A stretch of 64,000 nt of DNA from an uncultured Clostridia bacterium (GTDB taxonomy: Bacteria > Bacillota > Clostridia > Lachnospirales > Cellulosilyticaceae): assembly GCA_937921505.1 (NCBI GenBank), contig CAKZUB010000033.1:1-64000 (forward strand), in the 5' to 3' direction. The position numbers and the translations under genes were made by a program. The notes beneath the pieces are model-generated. The model was not told where the DNA came from. It searched no databases and worked only from the letters and a program-made list of their open reading frames with translations. Each line of letters begins with the position of its first letter. The first letter of the stretch is position 1. Positions 41,118 to 51,190 of the stretch are shown here, piece by piece.

Positions 41118-42113
41118 ATGAATATTTATGATATAGCAAAACAAGCCGGTGTTTCTATCGCTACTGTCTCCCGTGTTTTAAATGGGAGTCCTAATGTAAG
41201 ACCTAAAACAAAACAAAAAGTGCTAGATATTATGGAAAAGGCAGATTATACCCCTAATATCTTTGCACGTGGCCTTGGCCTTAACTCTATTAAAATGATT
41301 GGCGTACTTTGTACGGATGTCGCCGATATTTATTATGCAAAAGCTGTTTCTATCCTTGAAAATGCTTTAAAGCAAAATGGATTTGATGCACTGCTTTGTT
41401 GTACCGGTAATGAACTTAATGATAAAAAGAAATATCTGGATTTGCTCCTTGCTAAACGTGTAGATGCTATTATTCTAATTGGCTCTCCTTTCAAGGAAAA
41501 GCTTGATAACTCTCATATCCAGCAAGTAGCCCAAAAAGTTCCAGTTATTATCATTAATGGATTTCTCCCATTTGATAATACTTACTGTATAACCTGTGAT
41601 GAATTAGATGCTATGTATCAAAATGTCTCTTCACTTCTTGAAAAAAGCCATAAGGAAATTTTATACCTTTATGATGTAGATACTTACAGCGGCATTCAAA
41701 AAATTGATGGCTATAAACAAGCTTTTAATGATCATACACTTTTAGCAGATCCGCGTCTTATAGTTAAAGTTCCAAAAGACATAGCAGCCATCACCACACA
41801 AGTTACAAAACTTCTGCAAGACTTTCCATCTATTTCAGCTGTCGTTACCTCTGAAGATATTTTAGCCATAGGCGCACTTAAAGCTATTACCGCCCTTGGC
41901 TACCTAGTTCCTGAGGATATTCCTATTATAGGTTTCAATAACTCTTTACTTTGTGAATGCACTTCTCCCACCCTAACTAGCGTTGATAATGGTGTTGATA
42001 TTTTATGTACAAATGCTGTTAGCTTATTAGTTGATGTATTTACAGGAAAAAGTGTTGCAAATAAAACGACTATCTCTTCTAAACTCATAGAACGAGAATC
42101 ATTCAAATTATAA
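41118..42113 (+). CDS. LacI-family regulator of hexuronate genes
   Basis: 331 residues. N-terminal LacI helix-turn-helix (IYDIAKQAGVSIATVSRVLN) with hinge, then a periplasmic-binding-like effector domain (GVLCTDVADIYYAKAVSILE; PIIGFNNSLLCE near the end). Sits divergent from uxaBA and 12 nt before uxaC, with matching operators in front of both transcripts, so it almost surely controls them; the effector would be a hexuronate or keto-deoxygluconate. GAGGGTG precedes ATG. Role resembles KdgR/UxuR-type LacI regulators of Firmicutes. Confidence 0.9.
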   Translation: MNIYDIAKQAGVSIATVSRVLNGSPNVRPKTKQKVLDIMEKADYTPNIFARGLGLNSIKMIGVLCTDVADIYYAKAVSILENALKQNGFDALLCCTGNELNDKKKYLDLLLAKRVDAIILIGSPFKEKLDNSHIQQVAQKVPVIIINGFLPFDNTYCITCDELDAMYQNVSSLLEKSHKEILYLYDVDTYSGIQKIDGYKQAFNDHTLLADPRLIVKVPKDIAAITTQVTKLLQDFPSISAVVTSEDILAIGALKAITALGYLVPEDIPIIGFNNSLLCECTSPTLTSVDNGVDILCTNAVSLLVDVFTGKSVANKTTISSKLIERESFKL

Positions 42114-42125
42114 GGAGGCTCTATT

Positions 42126-43532
42126 ATGAAAAATTTTATGTGTGATGATTTCTTATTATCCAACGATACAGCCAAAGTGCTTTATCACAACTATGCAGCA
42201 AAAATGCCTATTATTGATTATCACTGTCATATCAATCCCAAGGAAATTGCTGATAATCACCGTTTTAACAACATTACTGACGTTTGGCTTGGCGGCGACC
42301 ATTATAAATGGCGTGCTATTCGTTCAAATGGTGTAGATGAAAACTTAATTACAGGAGATGCAAGTCCAAGAGAAAAATTCCAAGCATGGGCTGAAACACT
42401 ACCTCAAGCTATTGGCAACCCTCTTTACCACTGGACACATTTAGAGCTCAAAAAATACTTTGATTATCATAGCCCTTTAAATGGTACTACTGCTGAAGAA
42501 ATATGGAACCTTTGTAACGAAAAACTTCAAACACAAGCAATGAGTGTCCGAGGTATTATCGATAGTTCTAACGTCAAACTTTTGTGCACAACCGATGACC
42601 CAGCAGATAGTCTTGAATATCATATAGCTATAAAAAATGATCTTGCCTGCTATGTTAAGGTGCTTCCTTCTTGGCGTCCTGATAAAGTTGTAAATATTGA
42701 AAAAGCCGGATTTAACACCTATATCGATACCTTAACGGAGGTAAGTGATACATCTATTACTTGTCTTATAGATTTATTTACAGCGCTTAGTAAAAGATTA
42801 GATCATTTTGAAAATGTCGGTTGCAAAACTTCTGACCATGGTCTTGATTATGTGCCTTACAACCCGGCTTCACTTGAGACAGCCAATGAAATTTTTACAA
42901 AAGCTTTAAACGGTGAAGCTATTACTTTTGATGAAACGGAAAAATACAAAACAGTTTTGCTTATATTTTTGGGCAGAGAATATGCTAAACGCAATTGGGT
43001 GATGCAGCTTCACTACGGTGTGATTCGAAACACTAATTTAGTGGCATTTAATAAACTTGGTCCAGATACAGGCTTTGACTGTATTAATACTCAGAGTTGT
43101 GCAACTGGTATTGTAGGCTTTCTCAATGCATTAAATAAGGATAACCTTCTTCCAAAAACTGTACTTTACTCACTTAATCCAGGAGATAATGAAATGCTCG
43201 GTACAATTATCGGCTGCTTTCAAGGACCTGAAACTGCTGGTAAAATCCAACATGGTTCTGCATGGTGGTTCAATGATACAAAAACTGGTATGGAAAAGCA
43301 ATTAACAGATCTTGCGAACCTCTCTTTACTTGGAAATTTTATCGGTATGCTGACTGATTCTAGAAGTTTCTTATCTTATACAAGACACGAATACTTTAGA
43401 CGTATTTTATGCAACCTTATTGGTACTTGGGTAGAAAACGGTGAATATCCAAATGATATTGAAGCGCTTGGCAAGTTAGTACAAGATATTTCTTATAACA
43501 ATACAGTTCGTTTCTTTGAATTCGACGTTTAA
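42126..43532 (+). CDS. uxaC: Glucuronate isomerase
   Basis: 468 residues, same size as characterised UxaC (about 470). Interconverts D-glucuronate/D-fructuronate and D-galacturonate/D-tagaturonate. Metal-dependent amidohydrolase-like barrel with PIIDYHCHINPKEIADNHRF at the N-terminus, CTTDDPADSLEYH, VMQLHYGVIRNTN and TDSRSFLSYTRHEYFRRILC. AAGGAGG precedes the ATG. It delivers tagaturonate to UxaB, and can take glucuronate freed by the GH2 enzyme, although the fructuronate branch (uxuAB) is not seen here. Confidence 0.96.
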   Translation: MKNFMCDDFLLSNDTAKVLYHNYAAKMPIIDYHCHINPKEIADNHRFNNITDVWLGGDHYKWRAIRSNGVDENLITGDASPREKFQAWAETLPQAIGNPLYHWTHLELKKYFDYHSPLNGTTAEEIWNLCNEKLQTQAMSVRGIIDSSNVKLLCTTDDPADSLEYHIAIKNDLACYVKVLPSWRPDKVVNIEKAGFNTYIDTLTEVSDTSITCLIDLFTALSKRLDHFENVGCKTSDHGLDYVPYNPASLETANEIFTKALNGEAITFDETEKYKTVLLIFLGREYAKRNWVMQLHYGVIRNTNLVAFNKLGPDTGFDCINTQSCATGIVGFLNALNKDNLLPKTVLYSLNPGDNEMLGTIIGCFQGPETAGKIQHGSAWWFNDTKTGMEKQLTDLANLSLLGNFIGMLTDSRSFLSYTRHEYFRRILCNLIGTWVENGEYPNDIEALGKLVQDISYNNTVRFFEFDV

Positions 43533-43535
43533 TAA

Positions 43536-43578
43536 AAAAGGATGTTCCAAAAGCCTTTAAGCTTTTAGGACATCCTTA
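43536..43578. terminator. Bidirectional terminator between uxaC and phoU
   Basis: AAGGATGTTCC pairs with GGACATCCTT around a 20-nt loop. T-rich runs flank both sides, suiting the convergent genes. Confidence 0.75.
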
Positions 43579-43588
43579 AGTTTTAAAA

Positions 43589-44263
43589 CTACTCTATAGG
43601 TTTATGAATAGCGTATTCGCCTGTACTGCTGTAAATAATCCATTCTGAAATGTTTGTGATGTGATCTGCAATTCGTTCTAGGTATTTTATAATCATAATA
43701 TAATGTACCCCATTTTGTATAAAATCCTTATTGGCAATCATTTCATCCGTTATTTCTTGCCAGATCTTGGTAAAGATAGAATCAATTTTATCATCTTCTT
43801 TATAGGTTTTTTTCATCGCCTCAATATCTTTAGAAATAAAAGCATTTAATACTTCTTGTAGCATCGATTTTGCGCCCCTGGCCATTTTTTCAATATGTCT
43901 TTTGTAGTTCACTTCTTGGCTCCAAGTGCCATCATTTAAACGAATGCTATATTTACAAATATCGCAGCACTGGTCTGCTATTCTTTCAAGATCAGTAATA
44001 ATTTTAATAACTGATATAACAAATCTAAGATCTCCTGCAACTGGTTGTTGATGTGCAATTAAAAGTGCACACTCTTTTTCAATCTCTAGCTGCATATCAT
44101 CAACAATATCATCTTTTTCAATAATACTTCTTGCCAAATCATTATCATTATTAATGATAGCTTGTATTGTCATCTCTATAAATTCTTCTGCATGATGACC
44201 CATTTCCATAATATTTTTGTTGAGTTTCTTAAGTTTATCCTCATATACTCTTCTTGGTGTCAT
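43589..44263 (-). CDS. phoU: Phosphate transport regulator PhoU
   Basis: 224 residues, two three-helix PhoU repeats; the metal-binding repeat motif appears as DLERIADQCCDICKYS and YLERIADHITNISEWI. It links the Pst importer to the PhoR kinase and damps the Pho response when phosphate is plentiful. I start at ATG 44263 behind AAAGGAGAT; a longer frame to 44287 overlaps pstB without such a site. Last gene of the pst operon. Confidence 0.94.
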   Translation of the reverse strand: MTPRRVYEDKLKKLNKNIMEMGHHAEEFIEMTIQAIINNDNDLARSIIEKDDIVDDMQLEIEKECALLIAHQQPVAGDLRFVISVIKIITDLERIADQCCDICKYSIRLNDGTWSQEVNYKRHIEKMARGAKSMLQEVLNAFISKDIEAMKKTYKEDDKIDSIFTKIWQEITDEMIANKDFIQNGVHYIMIIKYLERIADHITNISEWIIYSSTGEYAIHKPIE

Positions 44264-44279
44264 ATCCCTATCTCCTTTC

Positions 44280-45029
44280 TCATCCAAATCTACCTGTTAT
44301 ATAATCTTCTGTCTTTTTGTTTTTTGGTAAATTAAATATCGTTTGTGTTTTGTCTACTTCTATGACTTCTCCTAATAAGAAAAAAGCTGTACGATCTGAT
44401 ATTCTAGCTGCTTGCTGCATATTATGTGTAACAATGACAATAGTGTATTGCTTTTTAAGCTCACTAATGAGGTCTTCTATTTTGGAAGTGGATATAGGAT
44501 CAAGGGCTGAGGTCGGTTCATCCATTAAAAGTACTTCTGGACGCATCGCTATAGACCTTGCAATACATATTCTTTGCTGTTGTCCTCCCGATACACTGAT
44601 GGCACTTTTTCTTAGTTTATCTTTAACTTCCTCCCAAATAGCTGCTTTTTTAAGACTATCTTCTACTATTTCATCAAGTTCAGATTTCTTTTTAACGCCT
44701 TGCATTCTAGGCCCATAAGAGATATTATCATAAATACTCATTGGGAAAGGATTAGGCTTTTGAAATACCATACCTATTTTTTTCCTAAGTTCAATGGTGT
44801 CCATATCAAATATTTCTTGTCCTTTAAAAGTAATAGAGCCATCAACCTTTGGACTTTCTGCCAGGTCACTCATTCTATTAAGTATTCTAAGCAGTGTCGA
44901 TTTACCACAGCCTGATGGTCCTATAAATGCTAACACTTCATTTTGCACTACATCTAAGTTAATATCTTTAAGAGCCTTAAAATCGCCATAACAAAACGAA
45001 AGGTCCTTAATACTTATTATTTTATTCAT
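44280..45029 (-). CDS. pstB: Phosphate ABC transporter ATPase PstB
   Basis: 249 residues with Walker [13 protein letters not shown]-loop [18 protein letters not shown], signature [15 protein letters not shown], and Walker [14 protein letters not shown]. The PFPMSIYDN stretch is typical of PstB. Energises phosphate import through PstA/PstC. Ribosome binding site AAAGGGGGG; 14 nt after pstA. Confidence 0.97.
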   Translation of the reverse strand: MNKIISIKDLSFCYGDFKALKDINLDVVQNEVLAFIGPSGCGKSTLLRILNRMSDLAESPKVDGSITFKGQEIFDMDTIELRKKIGMVFQKPNPFPMSIYDNISYGPRMQGVKKKSELDEIVEDSLKKAAIWEEVKDKLRKSAISVSGGQQQRICIARSIAMRPEVLLMDEPTSALDPISTSKIEDLISELKKQYTIVIVTHNMQQAARISDRTAFFLLGEVIEVDKTQTIFNLPKNKKTEDYITGRFG

Positions 45030-45043
45030 GATGCCCCCCTTTA

Positions 45044-45838
45044 TTATTTTCCTTTGTTCCTATTTAATTTGCCTCCTATAAAATAAGTAAACAAATTAAG
45101 AAGTAATATAATCAGTAGTAAAATCAGTGCTGTACCATATGCCTCAGCAAAGGATATGCCTTCTTTTGCGAGCAAGTATAAATGTACCGACAACGTTCTT
45201 CCTGATTCTAACGGATTACTTGGAAGTCTGTACATTGTCCCTGCTGTAAGATAAATAGCTGCTGTTTCACCAACTATTCTGCCTGTACCAAGTACCATCC
45301 CTGTGAGTATCCCAGGTAAAGCATTTGGGAGGACTACTTTTGCAATGGTAGCAAATTTAGAAGCTCCTAAAGCAAGTGACCCTTCTCTAAAAGCTACGGG
45401 AACTGTTTTTAGAGCTTCTTCAGTTGTTTTAACAAGAGTTGGCAGCACCATCATAGATATAGTAAGCGCCCCTGATAATATAGAAAACCCTAGCTTGAGC
45501 CTCGTTAAAAAAAACATCATGCCAAAAAGCCCAAATAAAATAGAAGGTACTGCCGCTAGGCTTTCTGTTGCAAAACGAATACCTCTTACAAATCTTCCGC
45601 CTTTAGCATATTCATTTAGATAGATAGCTGCACCTATGCCTATGGGAGCTGCTATTCCTAGCCCTATGACAACCATATAAACAGTTGATACAATAGGAGG
45701 AATTAATCTAATGAGATCTATATGCCTATATCCTTTTATAAAAATATAACCTAAAACCCACAAAAGCATACTCATTGTAATTAAAGATATGCCTATAAGA
45801 ACGGTAAATGTTATCTTATCCTTATACTTTAATCGCAT
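45044..45838 (-). CDS. pstA: Phosphate ABC transporter permease PstA
   Basis: 264-residue membrane protein with six hydrophobic segments and the permease loop [20 protein letters not shown] near residue 155. Forms the phosphate channel with PstC. The ATG at 45838 is preceded by AAAGGAG and overlaps the last codons of pstC by 17 bases; the frame upstream to 45859 has no binding site. Confidence 0.95.
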   Translation of the reverse strand: MRLKYKDKITFTVLIGISLITMSMLLWVLGYIFIKGYRHIDLIRLIPPIVSTVYMVVIGLGIAAPIGIGAAIYLNEYAKGGRFVRGIRFATESLAAVPSILFGLFGMMFFLTRLKLGFSILSGALTISMMVLPTLVKTTEEALKTVPVAFREGSLALGASKFATIAKVVLPNALPGILTGMVLGTGRIVGETAAIYLTAGTMYRLPSNPLESGRTLSVHLYLLAKEGISFAEAYGTALILLLIILLLNLFTYFIGGKLNRNKGK

Positions 45839-46691
45839 TACCACTTCTCCTTTCTGCATTTTTTATAAACTGAGTCAGGAAAAAGTTAATAAGCATAATA
45901 AGTGCAAATAGAATCATTCCTGTAGCAAAAAGTGCTTGTTGATGCACACCTGATGCATACCCCATTTCAATGGCAATATTAGCCGTAAGTGTTCTAACTG
46001 GATCGACTAAACTTTTAGGGATAATCGTAGCATTCCCTGATACCAATATAACAGCCATCGTCTCACCGAGTGCCCGCCCAATCCCAAGTACTATCCCTGC
46101 CATAATGCCTGACTTAGCTGCTCCTAATTGTACTTTGAAAATATATTGGAATTTAGAAGCGCCAAGCCCTAAGGCCCCTTCTTTGTATTCATTCGGAACA
46201 GCCCTAAGGCTCACCTCCGTCATTCTTATAATAGTTGGTAAAATCATAATGGCTAAGATAATAATAGCAGCCAAAAGACTACTTCCAGCACCTTTTCCTC
46301 CCCAATACTTATTAATAATAGGGACAATGACCATAAGCCCCCAAAACCCATAAATAACCGAAGGAATACCTGCTAATAGATCAATTGCCATCGAGAAAAG
46401 TTTTGCTATTTTAACTGGTAATATTTCTACTAAAACAATAGCTGTACTTACACCAACAATAACCCCTACAAGAGTAGCTCCCATTGTCCCATATATACTC
46501 GTAATGAGCATGGGGAAAATGCCAAAAACCTCACCCGATGGATTCCATTTTTTACCCATCAAGAAATCAATAACATTTGTATGCCTGAAAAAGGGGAGAC
46601 CCCCCATTACAATGTAGGCTCCCATAAACGTTATAACAATAATCATTATTGCCGCACATAACCAAAATATATATTTCATTAATTTATCCAT
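45822..46691 (-). CDS. pstC: Phosphate ABC transporter permease PstC
   Basis: 289-residue membrane protein; conserved stretches are LAGIPSVIYGFWGLMVIVPI and EGALGLGASKFQYIFKVQLG, and GRALGETMAVILVSGN typical of PstC. Partner of PstA. The ribosome binding site is poor (GAGG, far from the ATG), so translation may start at the second Met (residue 5). Confidence 0.95.
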   Translation of the reverse strand: MDKLMKYIFWLCAAIMIIVITFMGAYIVMGGLPFFRHTNVIDFLMGKKWNPSGEVFGIFPMLITSIYGTMGATLVGVIVGVSTAIVLVEILPVKIAKLFSMAIDLLAGIPSVIYGFWGLMVIVPIINKYWGGKGAGSSLLAAIIILAIMILPTIIRMTEVSLRAVPNEYKEGALGLGASKFQYIFKVQLGAAKSGIMAGIVLGIGRALGETMAVILVSGNATIIPKSLVDPVRTLTANIAIEMGYASGVHQQALFATGMILFALIMLINFFLTQFIKNAERRSGNAIKV

Positions 46692-46769
46692 CGCTATATC
46701 ATCTGCCTCAATTAATATTTAAATTTCTCTCTATCTCTATCTCTTTATGGCTTTGCCTTTATATACTTA

Positions 46770-47618
46770 TTAGTTTTTAACAGGTATATATTTTTCTGCC
46801 ATAATTTTTTGTCCCGCATCTCCTAGGACAAAATCAATAACAGCTTGTGCTTCCGCCTTAATATCTGCTTTTGTAATAAGAATAAGTGGTCTAGAAATTG
46901 TATATTTTGAAGTTTTGATGTTCTCAACAGTAGGCGCTGCACCATCAACACTTACTGCTTTTACTGTCTCATCAAGAAATCCTTCTGAAACAAATCCAAT
47001 GGCAGCTTCTTTAGTCGCAACAGATGCCATAACTGCTCCTGTTCCTTCTGCAACAACAGCTGTTTCTACTACAGTTGATGCTTTATTTTCATCTATTAGT
47101 TTTAAAATCTCTTCAAAAGCACCTCTTGTGCCTGAGCCTGCTTCTCTTACAACAACAACAATATCTTGATCTATGCCACCTACTTCTTTCCAGTTAGTGA
47201 TCACGCCTTCAAAGATATCCTTAACCTGTGATTTGGTAAGATCAGCAACCCCATTTGAGGGGTGTACTACCACCGCAATGCCATCATAAGCGATAACTGT
47301 TTCAACAATCCCTGCTTTTTCTTCTTCTTTTAACTCACGAGAACTCATACCAATATCTGCTGTACCATCTATTGCTGCTTTAATACCTGCTGATGATCCT
47401 ACACCTTGTATTTCTACATTATCAGTACTACCAAGCTCTTTATATTTTGCAGCTAATTGCTCCATAGGTTCTGCTACGGTTGTAGATCCTACTATAGATA
47501 CTTTAACACTGCCTTTTTTACTTTCTGCCGTTTGAGTTGTATCTTGAGATGTGCATCCTGCAAATACCATAGTGCCAAGTGCTAATACTGTTATACATGA
47601 AAATAATCTTTTTTTCAT
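46770..47618 (-). CDS. pstS: Phosphate-binding lipoprotein PstS
   Basis: 282 residues. Lipoprotein signal ending VFAGC, then the phosphate-binding fold: SIVGSTTVAEPMEQLAAKY, GVGSSAGIKAAIDGTADIGM with SSRELKEEE, and REAGSGTRGAFEEIL, which holds the phosphate through Ser/Arg/Gly residues. First gene of the operon; GGGAGG precedes the ATG, and a Pho-box-like repeat lies upstream. Confidence 0.95.
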   Translation of the reverse strand: MKKRLFSCITVLALGTMVFAGCTSQDTTQTAESKKGSVKVSIVGSTTVAEPMEQLAAKYKELGSTDNVEIQGVGSSAGIKAAIDGTADIGMSSRELKEEEKAGIVETVIAYDGIAVVVHPSNGVADLTKSQVKDIFEGVITNWKEVGGIDQDIVVVVREAGSGTRGAFEEILKLIDENKASTVVETAVVAEGTGAVMASVATKEAAIGFVSEGFLDETVKAVSVDGAAPTVENIKTSKYTISRPLILITKADIKAEAQAVIDFVLGDAGQKIMAEKYIPVKN

Positions 47619-47697
47619 TTTTAATATCCTCCCTGATAATTAACTCTTTAAGCAATTATCCCTCAATTTATTTTCTTTATATTTATCTTACAACCCT

Positions 47698-47753
47698 ATA
47701 TTAGCTTTTCATTATTAGGTTTGTATTGGCTGAATGTTAAATCTATGTTAAAT
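47698..47753 (-). promoter_or_regulatory. Pho box and promoter of the pst operon
   Basis: On the minus strand two TTTAACAT direct repeats occur 11 bases apart (47735-47753), as in PhoP boxes of Firmicutes. TAATAT (47698-47703) about 30 bases further is a fitting -10, with no good -35, as expected for an activated promoter. Confidence 0.6.
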
Positions 47754-47859
47754 CTATTTAAATATAAAACGAACAAGGTGAAAGACTACATAGACTATAC
47801 ATATTAAGCGTACTATAGTAAACTAGTACTAATAATCATGAAACTATGAGGAGATTGAT

Positions 47860-49038
47860 ATGAAAACATTTGAACTTATTGCCACTTCTACTTTTGGACT
47901 AGAAACTATTGTTAGAAAAGAAGTAGAAGACCTTGGATATGAAATTAACTCTGTTTCAGATGGCAAGATAACTTATACCGGAGATATAGAAGCCGTAGTT
48001 CTTTCTAATTTATGGCTCCGCAGTGCTGATAGAGTATTTATTAAGATGGGCGAATTTAAAGCAACAACCTTTGAAGATCTTTTTAATGAGGTCAATAGAC
48101 TACCTTGGGAATCTTGGATTACCCCAGATGCAAAATTTACTGTAAATGGCAAATCTATCAAGTCTGCACTCTTTAGCATTTCAGACTGTCAAGCGATTGT
48201 CAAAAAATCAATTGTCAAAAGACTTCAAGAACACTATGATGTAGAATGGTTTGCTGAAACAGGTCCGTCTTATACTGTACAAGTCTCTCTTTTAAAAGAT
48301 ATCGCTACACTAACCATTGATACAACAGGTCAACAAGGTCTTCACAAAAGGGGTTACCGTAAAAGTACTGTTGAAGCACCTATTAAAGAAACTTTAGCTG
48401 CAGCTCTTCTTCAAATCAGCTATTGGAAAAAAGGACGTATACTTTATGATCCTTGTTGTGGCTCTGGTACCTTTGCAATAGAAGCAGCTATGATCGCCAA
48501 AAACATCGCTCCTGGACTTAAAAGAGAGTTTGCCTCTTCTGATTGGGCGCAAATCCCTAAAACATTATGGGACGACCTCCGCCAAGAGGCAACAGACGCC
48601 ATAGATCAAAAAGGAAGCCCTATTATTTATGCTTCTGATATTGACAGAAATGCAGTTTTAAGTGCAAGAGATAACGCCACGGCTGCTGGAGTAGATGAAT
48701 ATATTCAATTCTTTGCTAGACCACTTCATAAAACGTCACTGCCTCACGGCGACTATGGTGTCGTCATATGCAATCCACCTTATGGGGAGCGATTAAGTGA
48801 TTTAACTAAAATTCAAAAGTTGCATAAGGATATAAGAGTCTTAATGAATTCTAATCCTACATGGTCTTTATATACGATTACCTCTGTAGAAACTTTTGAA
48901 AAAGATTATGGTAAAAAAGCTAATAAAAAACGTAAGCTTTTTAATGGCAATCTACAAGCTAACTTTTATCAATACTTTGGCCCAAAACCTCCTAAAGATG
49001 GCGAAAATTTTAAGGCTATACCCACAGCATCTGTTTGA
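47860..49038 (+). CDS. THUMP-domain 23S rRNA methyltransferase (RlmL-type)
   Basis: 392 residues. THUMP RNA-binding domain in the first 160, then a Rossmann methyltransferase with the SAM loop DPCCGSGTFAIEAAMIA and the catalytic NPPYGERL of N2-guanine enzymes. By family it should methylate a guanine of 23S rRNA (RlmL/YpsC group). GAGGAG precedes ATG. The C-terminal tail is lysine-rich. Stands alone between pstS and phoR. Confidence 0.92.
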   Translation: MKTFELIATSTFGLETIVRKEVEDLGYEINSVSDGKITYTGDIEAVVLSNLWLRSADRVFIKMGEFKATTFEDLFNEVNRLPWESWITPDAKFTVNGKSIKSALFSISDCQAIVKKSIVKRLQEHYDVEWFAETGPSYTVQVSLLKDIATLTIDTTGQQGLHKRGYRKSTVEAPIKETLAAALLQISYWKKGRILYDPCCGSGTFAIEAAMIAKNIAPGLKREFASSDWAQIPKTLWDDLRQEATDAIDQKGSPIIYASDIDRNAVLSARDNATAAGVDEYIQFFARPLHKTSLPHGDYGVVICNPPYGERLSDLTKIQKLHKDIRVLMNSNPTWSLYTITSVETFEKDYGKKANKKRKLFNGNLQANFYQYFGPKPPKDGENFKAIPTASV

Positions 49039-49093
49039 TGCTATAGGTATAGCCTTATACCTTTGTATAGACTTATACTTTGTATAACCTTTT

Positions 49094-50479
49094 TTAAAAA
49101 ACAAGTGTAAAAGTAGTGCCTTCACCTTCTTCACTTTCTACATTAATCTGTGCACCATATAGCTGTACAATATGTTTAACAATAGATAACCCAAGACCTG
49201 TTCCTCCACTTTTTCTTGATCTGCCTTTATCTACTCTATAAAACCTTTCAAATATATGCGAAATGCTCTCCTTCGGAATACCAATACCTGTATCTCTTAC
49301 ATGAATTATATTTTTATTTTGCTTTATTTCAGTAGTAATCATCACACATCCATTATCTGTATATTTAATGGCATTACTAATGAGATTCAACATCACTTGT
49401 TTTATATGATCATGACTTGTGTTTTCAAGTACTAGTTCATCTGTATCATTAAATAGGAGTTGGATATTTTTTTTATCCGCTTCTTCTCTTAATATCTCTA
49501 TAACTTCATCTATAACCTGAGTTACTTTTGCTATACCATAATTTTGCTTTTCCATATTTTCAATTTCAGATAATAAAAGTATATCTTGAATGAGTCTATA
49601 AAGCCTCTTTGCTTCGATATCTATAATATTTAAAAATCTTAAAGCAACATTTTTATCTTCTATGGCACCTTCTTTAAGCGTTTCTACAAAGCCTTGTATA
49701 CTTGTAAGTGGTGTTTTAATTTCGTGAGAAACATTACTTACAAATTGATATTTTATCTCTTCTAATGTTCTTAGCTGCGTAACATCCCTAAGTACGATTA
49801 AATACTCATAAACATTTTCTGTATCTCCAATAGGTACAATGGTCGTATAAATTATTTTATTGTCTAATGTGAATTCTGTGTCTCTATATTTTAAAAAAAC
49901 TAACGCATCCTCAATAAGTGTTTTAAACTTTTCTCCTCTTATAATGCTAGTAATATGATTTCTATAATACTTCTTTGCTTTAATTCCTAGCATTTGACTA
50001 GCCAATTGATTAATCTCAGTAATTTGACCTTCTTTATCTATTACTACAATACCCTCATCTAATGATGCAAGTACGGATTCTACTTTTGTTTTTTGATGTC
50101 TAAGCTTTCTTATGGTACCATTAAGTTCTTCTCCCATATTATCAAAAGCGCTTGCTAATATCTGTAATTCTTCTATTTCATAGTTTCTAAGTTGGTGTGT
50201 ATAGTTTCCTTTTGAAAATAGCTTAGCATCTCTTGTAAGCTGCTCAATAGGAGAAGATATTTTATGAATAATCTTTAATAAAATGAGATATAGCAATATA
50301 CTTCCAATAATCAAAATACCTATAAGCCTATAAAATATGTGTGAATAGGATACATATCCTATACTTTGTAAACTATTACTCTTTAAGAGTCCATTAAATA
50401 GGATAAAACTTTCACCTATCACAACTAGCCCTATAATCCATAAGGCAAACATAACCGGTAAAATAATTTTATTTTTCAT
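49094..50479 (-). CDS. phoR: Sensor histidine kinase PhoR-like
   Basis: 461 residues. Two transmembrane segments (about 7-30 and 48-68) with a very short external loop, HAMP (ISSPIEQLTRDAKLFSKGNY), PAS (LDEGIVVIDKEGQITEINQL), HisKA (FVSNVSHEIKTPLTSIQGFV) and HATPase (NLISNAIKYT, GTGLGLSIVKHIV). Short-loop kinases of this form in Clostridia sense phosphate through Pst/PhoU. It follows its regulator by three bases and is close to the pst operon, which supports PhoR, but other targets are possible. Confidence 0.85.
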   Translation of the reverse strand: MKNKIILPVMFALWIIGLVVIGESFILFNGLLKSNSLQSIGYVSYSHIFYRLIGILIIGSILLYLILLKIIHKISSPIEQLTRDAKLFSKGNYTHQLRNYEIEELQILASAFDNMGEELNGTIRKLRHQKTKVESVLASLDEGIVVIDKEGQITEINQLASQMLGIKAKKYYRNHITSIIRGEKFKTLIEDALVFLKYRDTEFTLDNKIIYTTIVPIGDTENVYEYLIVLRDVTQLRTLEEIKYQFVSNVSHEIKTPLTSIQGFVETLKEGAIEDKNVALRFLNIIDIEAKRLYRLIQDILLLSEIENMEKQNYGIAKVTQVIDEVIEILREEADKKNIQLLFNDTDELVLENTSHDHIKQVMLNLISNAIKYTDNGCVMITTEIKQNKNIIHVRDTGIGIPKESISHIFERFYRVDKGRSRKSGGTGLGLSIVKHIVQLYGAQINVESEEGEGTTFTLVF

Positions 50480-50482
50480 CAG

Positions 50483-51190
50483 TTACTCCTTTATAAATTT
50501 ATAGCCTACTCCACGAACAGTCTCAATATAATCTCCAATATGATAGGCATCTAATTTAGATCTTAAGTACCGAATGTGTACATCTACTGTTCGTGTTTCT
50601 CCATAATAGTCATATCCCCACACTTTATCTAGGATAACTTCACGGGTCAAAACACGCCCCTTATTAATCATCAGTAACTTAAGTATTTCGAATTCTTTAA
50701 ACGTAAGCTCTATAGGCTCATTCTGGTACGTAATGACATGACTCTCTATATCTGCTTCTAACCCTTTAATCATTATTTTATGATTTGATACTTCAGTATC
50801 TTTTTCATGATTTCTCTCATTTCTTCTAACAGCAGCTTTTACTCTAGCAACAACCTCTCTTACACTAAATGGTTTTGTAATGTAATCATCCGCCCCGAGT
50901 TCAAGTCCTAATACTTTATCTATTTCCTCTGATTTAGCCGTTACTAAAAGTATCGGAATATCTTTAGTATGAGCTGACTTTCTAAATCTTTCAAGTGCAC
51001 TAATGCCATCAATTCCTGGTAGCATAACATCTAAGAGCATAGTATCTATAGATTCTGTATTAATGGTATCCATAGCTTCTTCTACACTTGTAAATACTGA
51101 TACTTTAAATCCACTGCTTTCTAGATTGTATTTAATTAGTTCTAAAATGTTTTCTTCATCATCTATGACAACAATATGCTTTTTATTCAT
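50483..51190 (-). CDS. phoP: OmpR-type response regulator PhoP-like
   Basis: 235 residues. Receiver domain with VVIDDEEN, phospho-acceptor in LLDVMLPGIDG and Lys in ITKPF, then the winged-helix OmpR domain (LTFKEFEILKLLMINKGRVL, YGETRTVDVHIRYLRSKLD). Strong GGAGGAAG before ATG. First gene of the phoPR pair; probably binds the repeats before pstS. Confidence 0.88.
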   Translation of the reverse strand: MNKKHIVVIDDEENILELIKYNLESSGFKVSVFTSVEEAMDTINTESIDTMLLDVMLPGIDGISALERFRKSAHTKDIPILLVTAKSEEIDKVLGLELGADDYITKPFSVREVVARVKAAVRRNERNHEKDTEVSNHKIMIKGLEADIESHVITYQNEPIELTFKEFEILKLLMINKGRVLTREVILDKVWGYDYYGETRTVDVHIRYLRSKLDAYHIGDYIETVRGVGYKFIKE

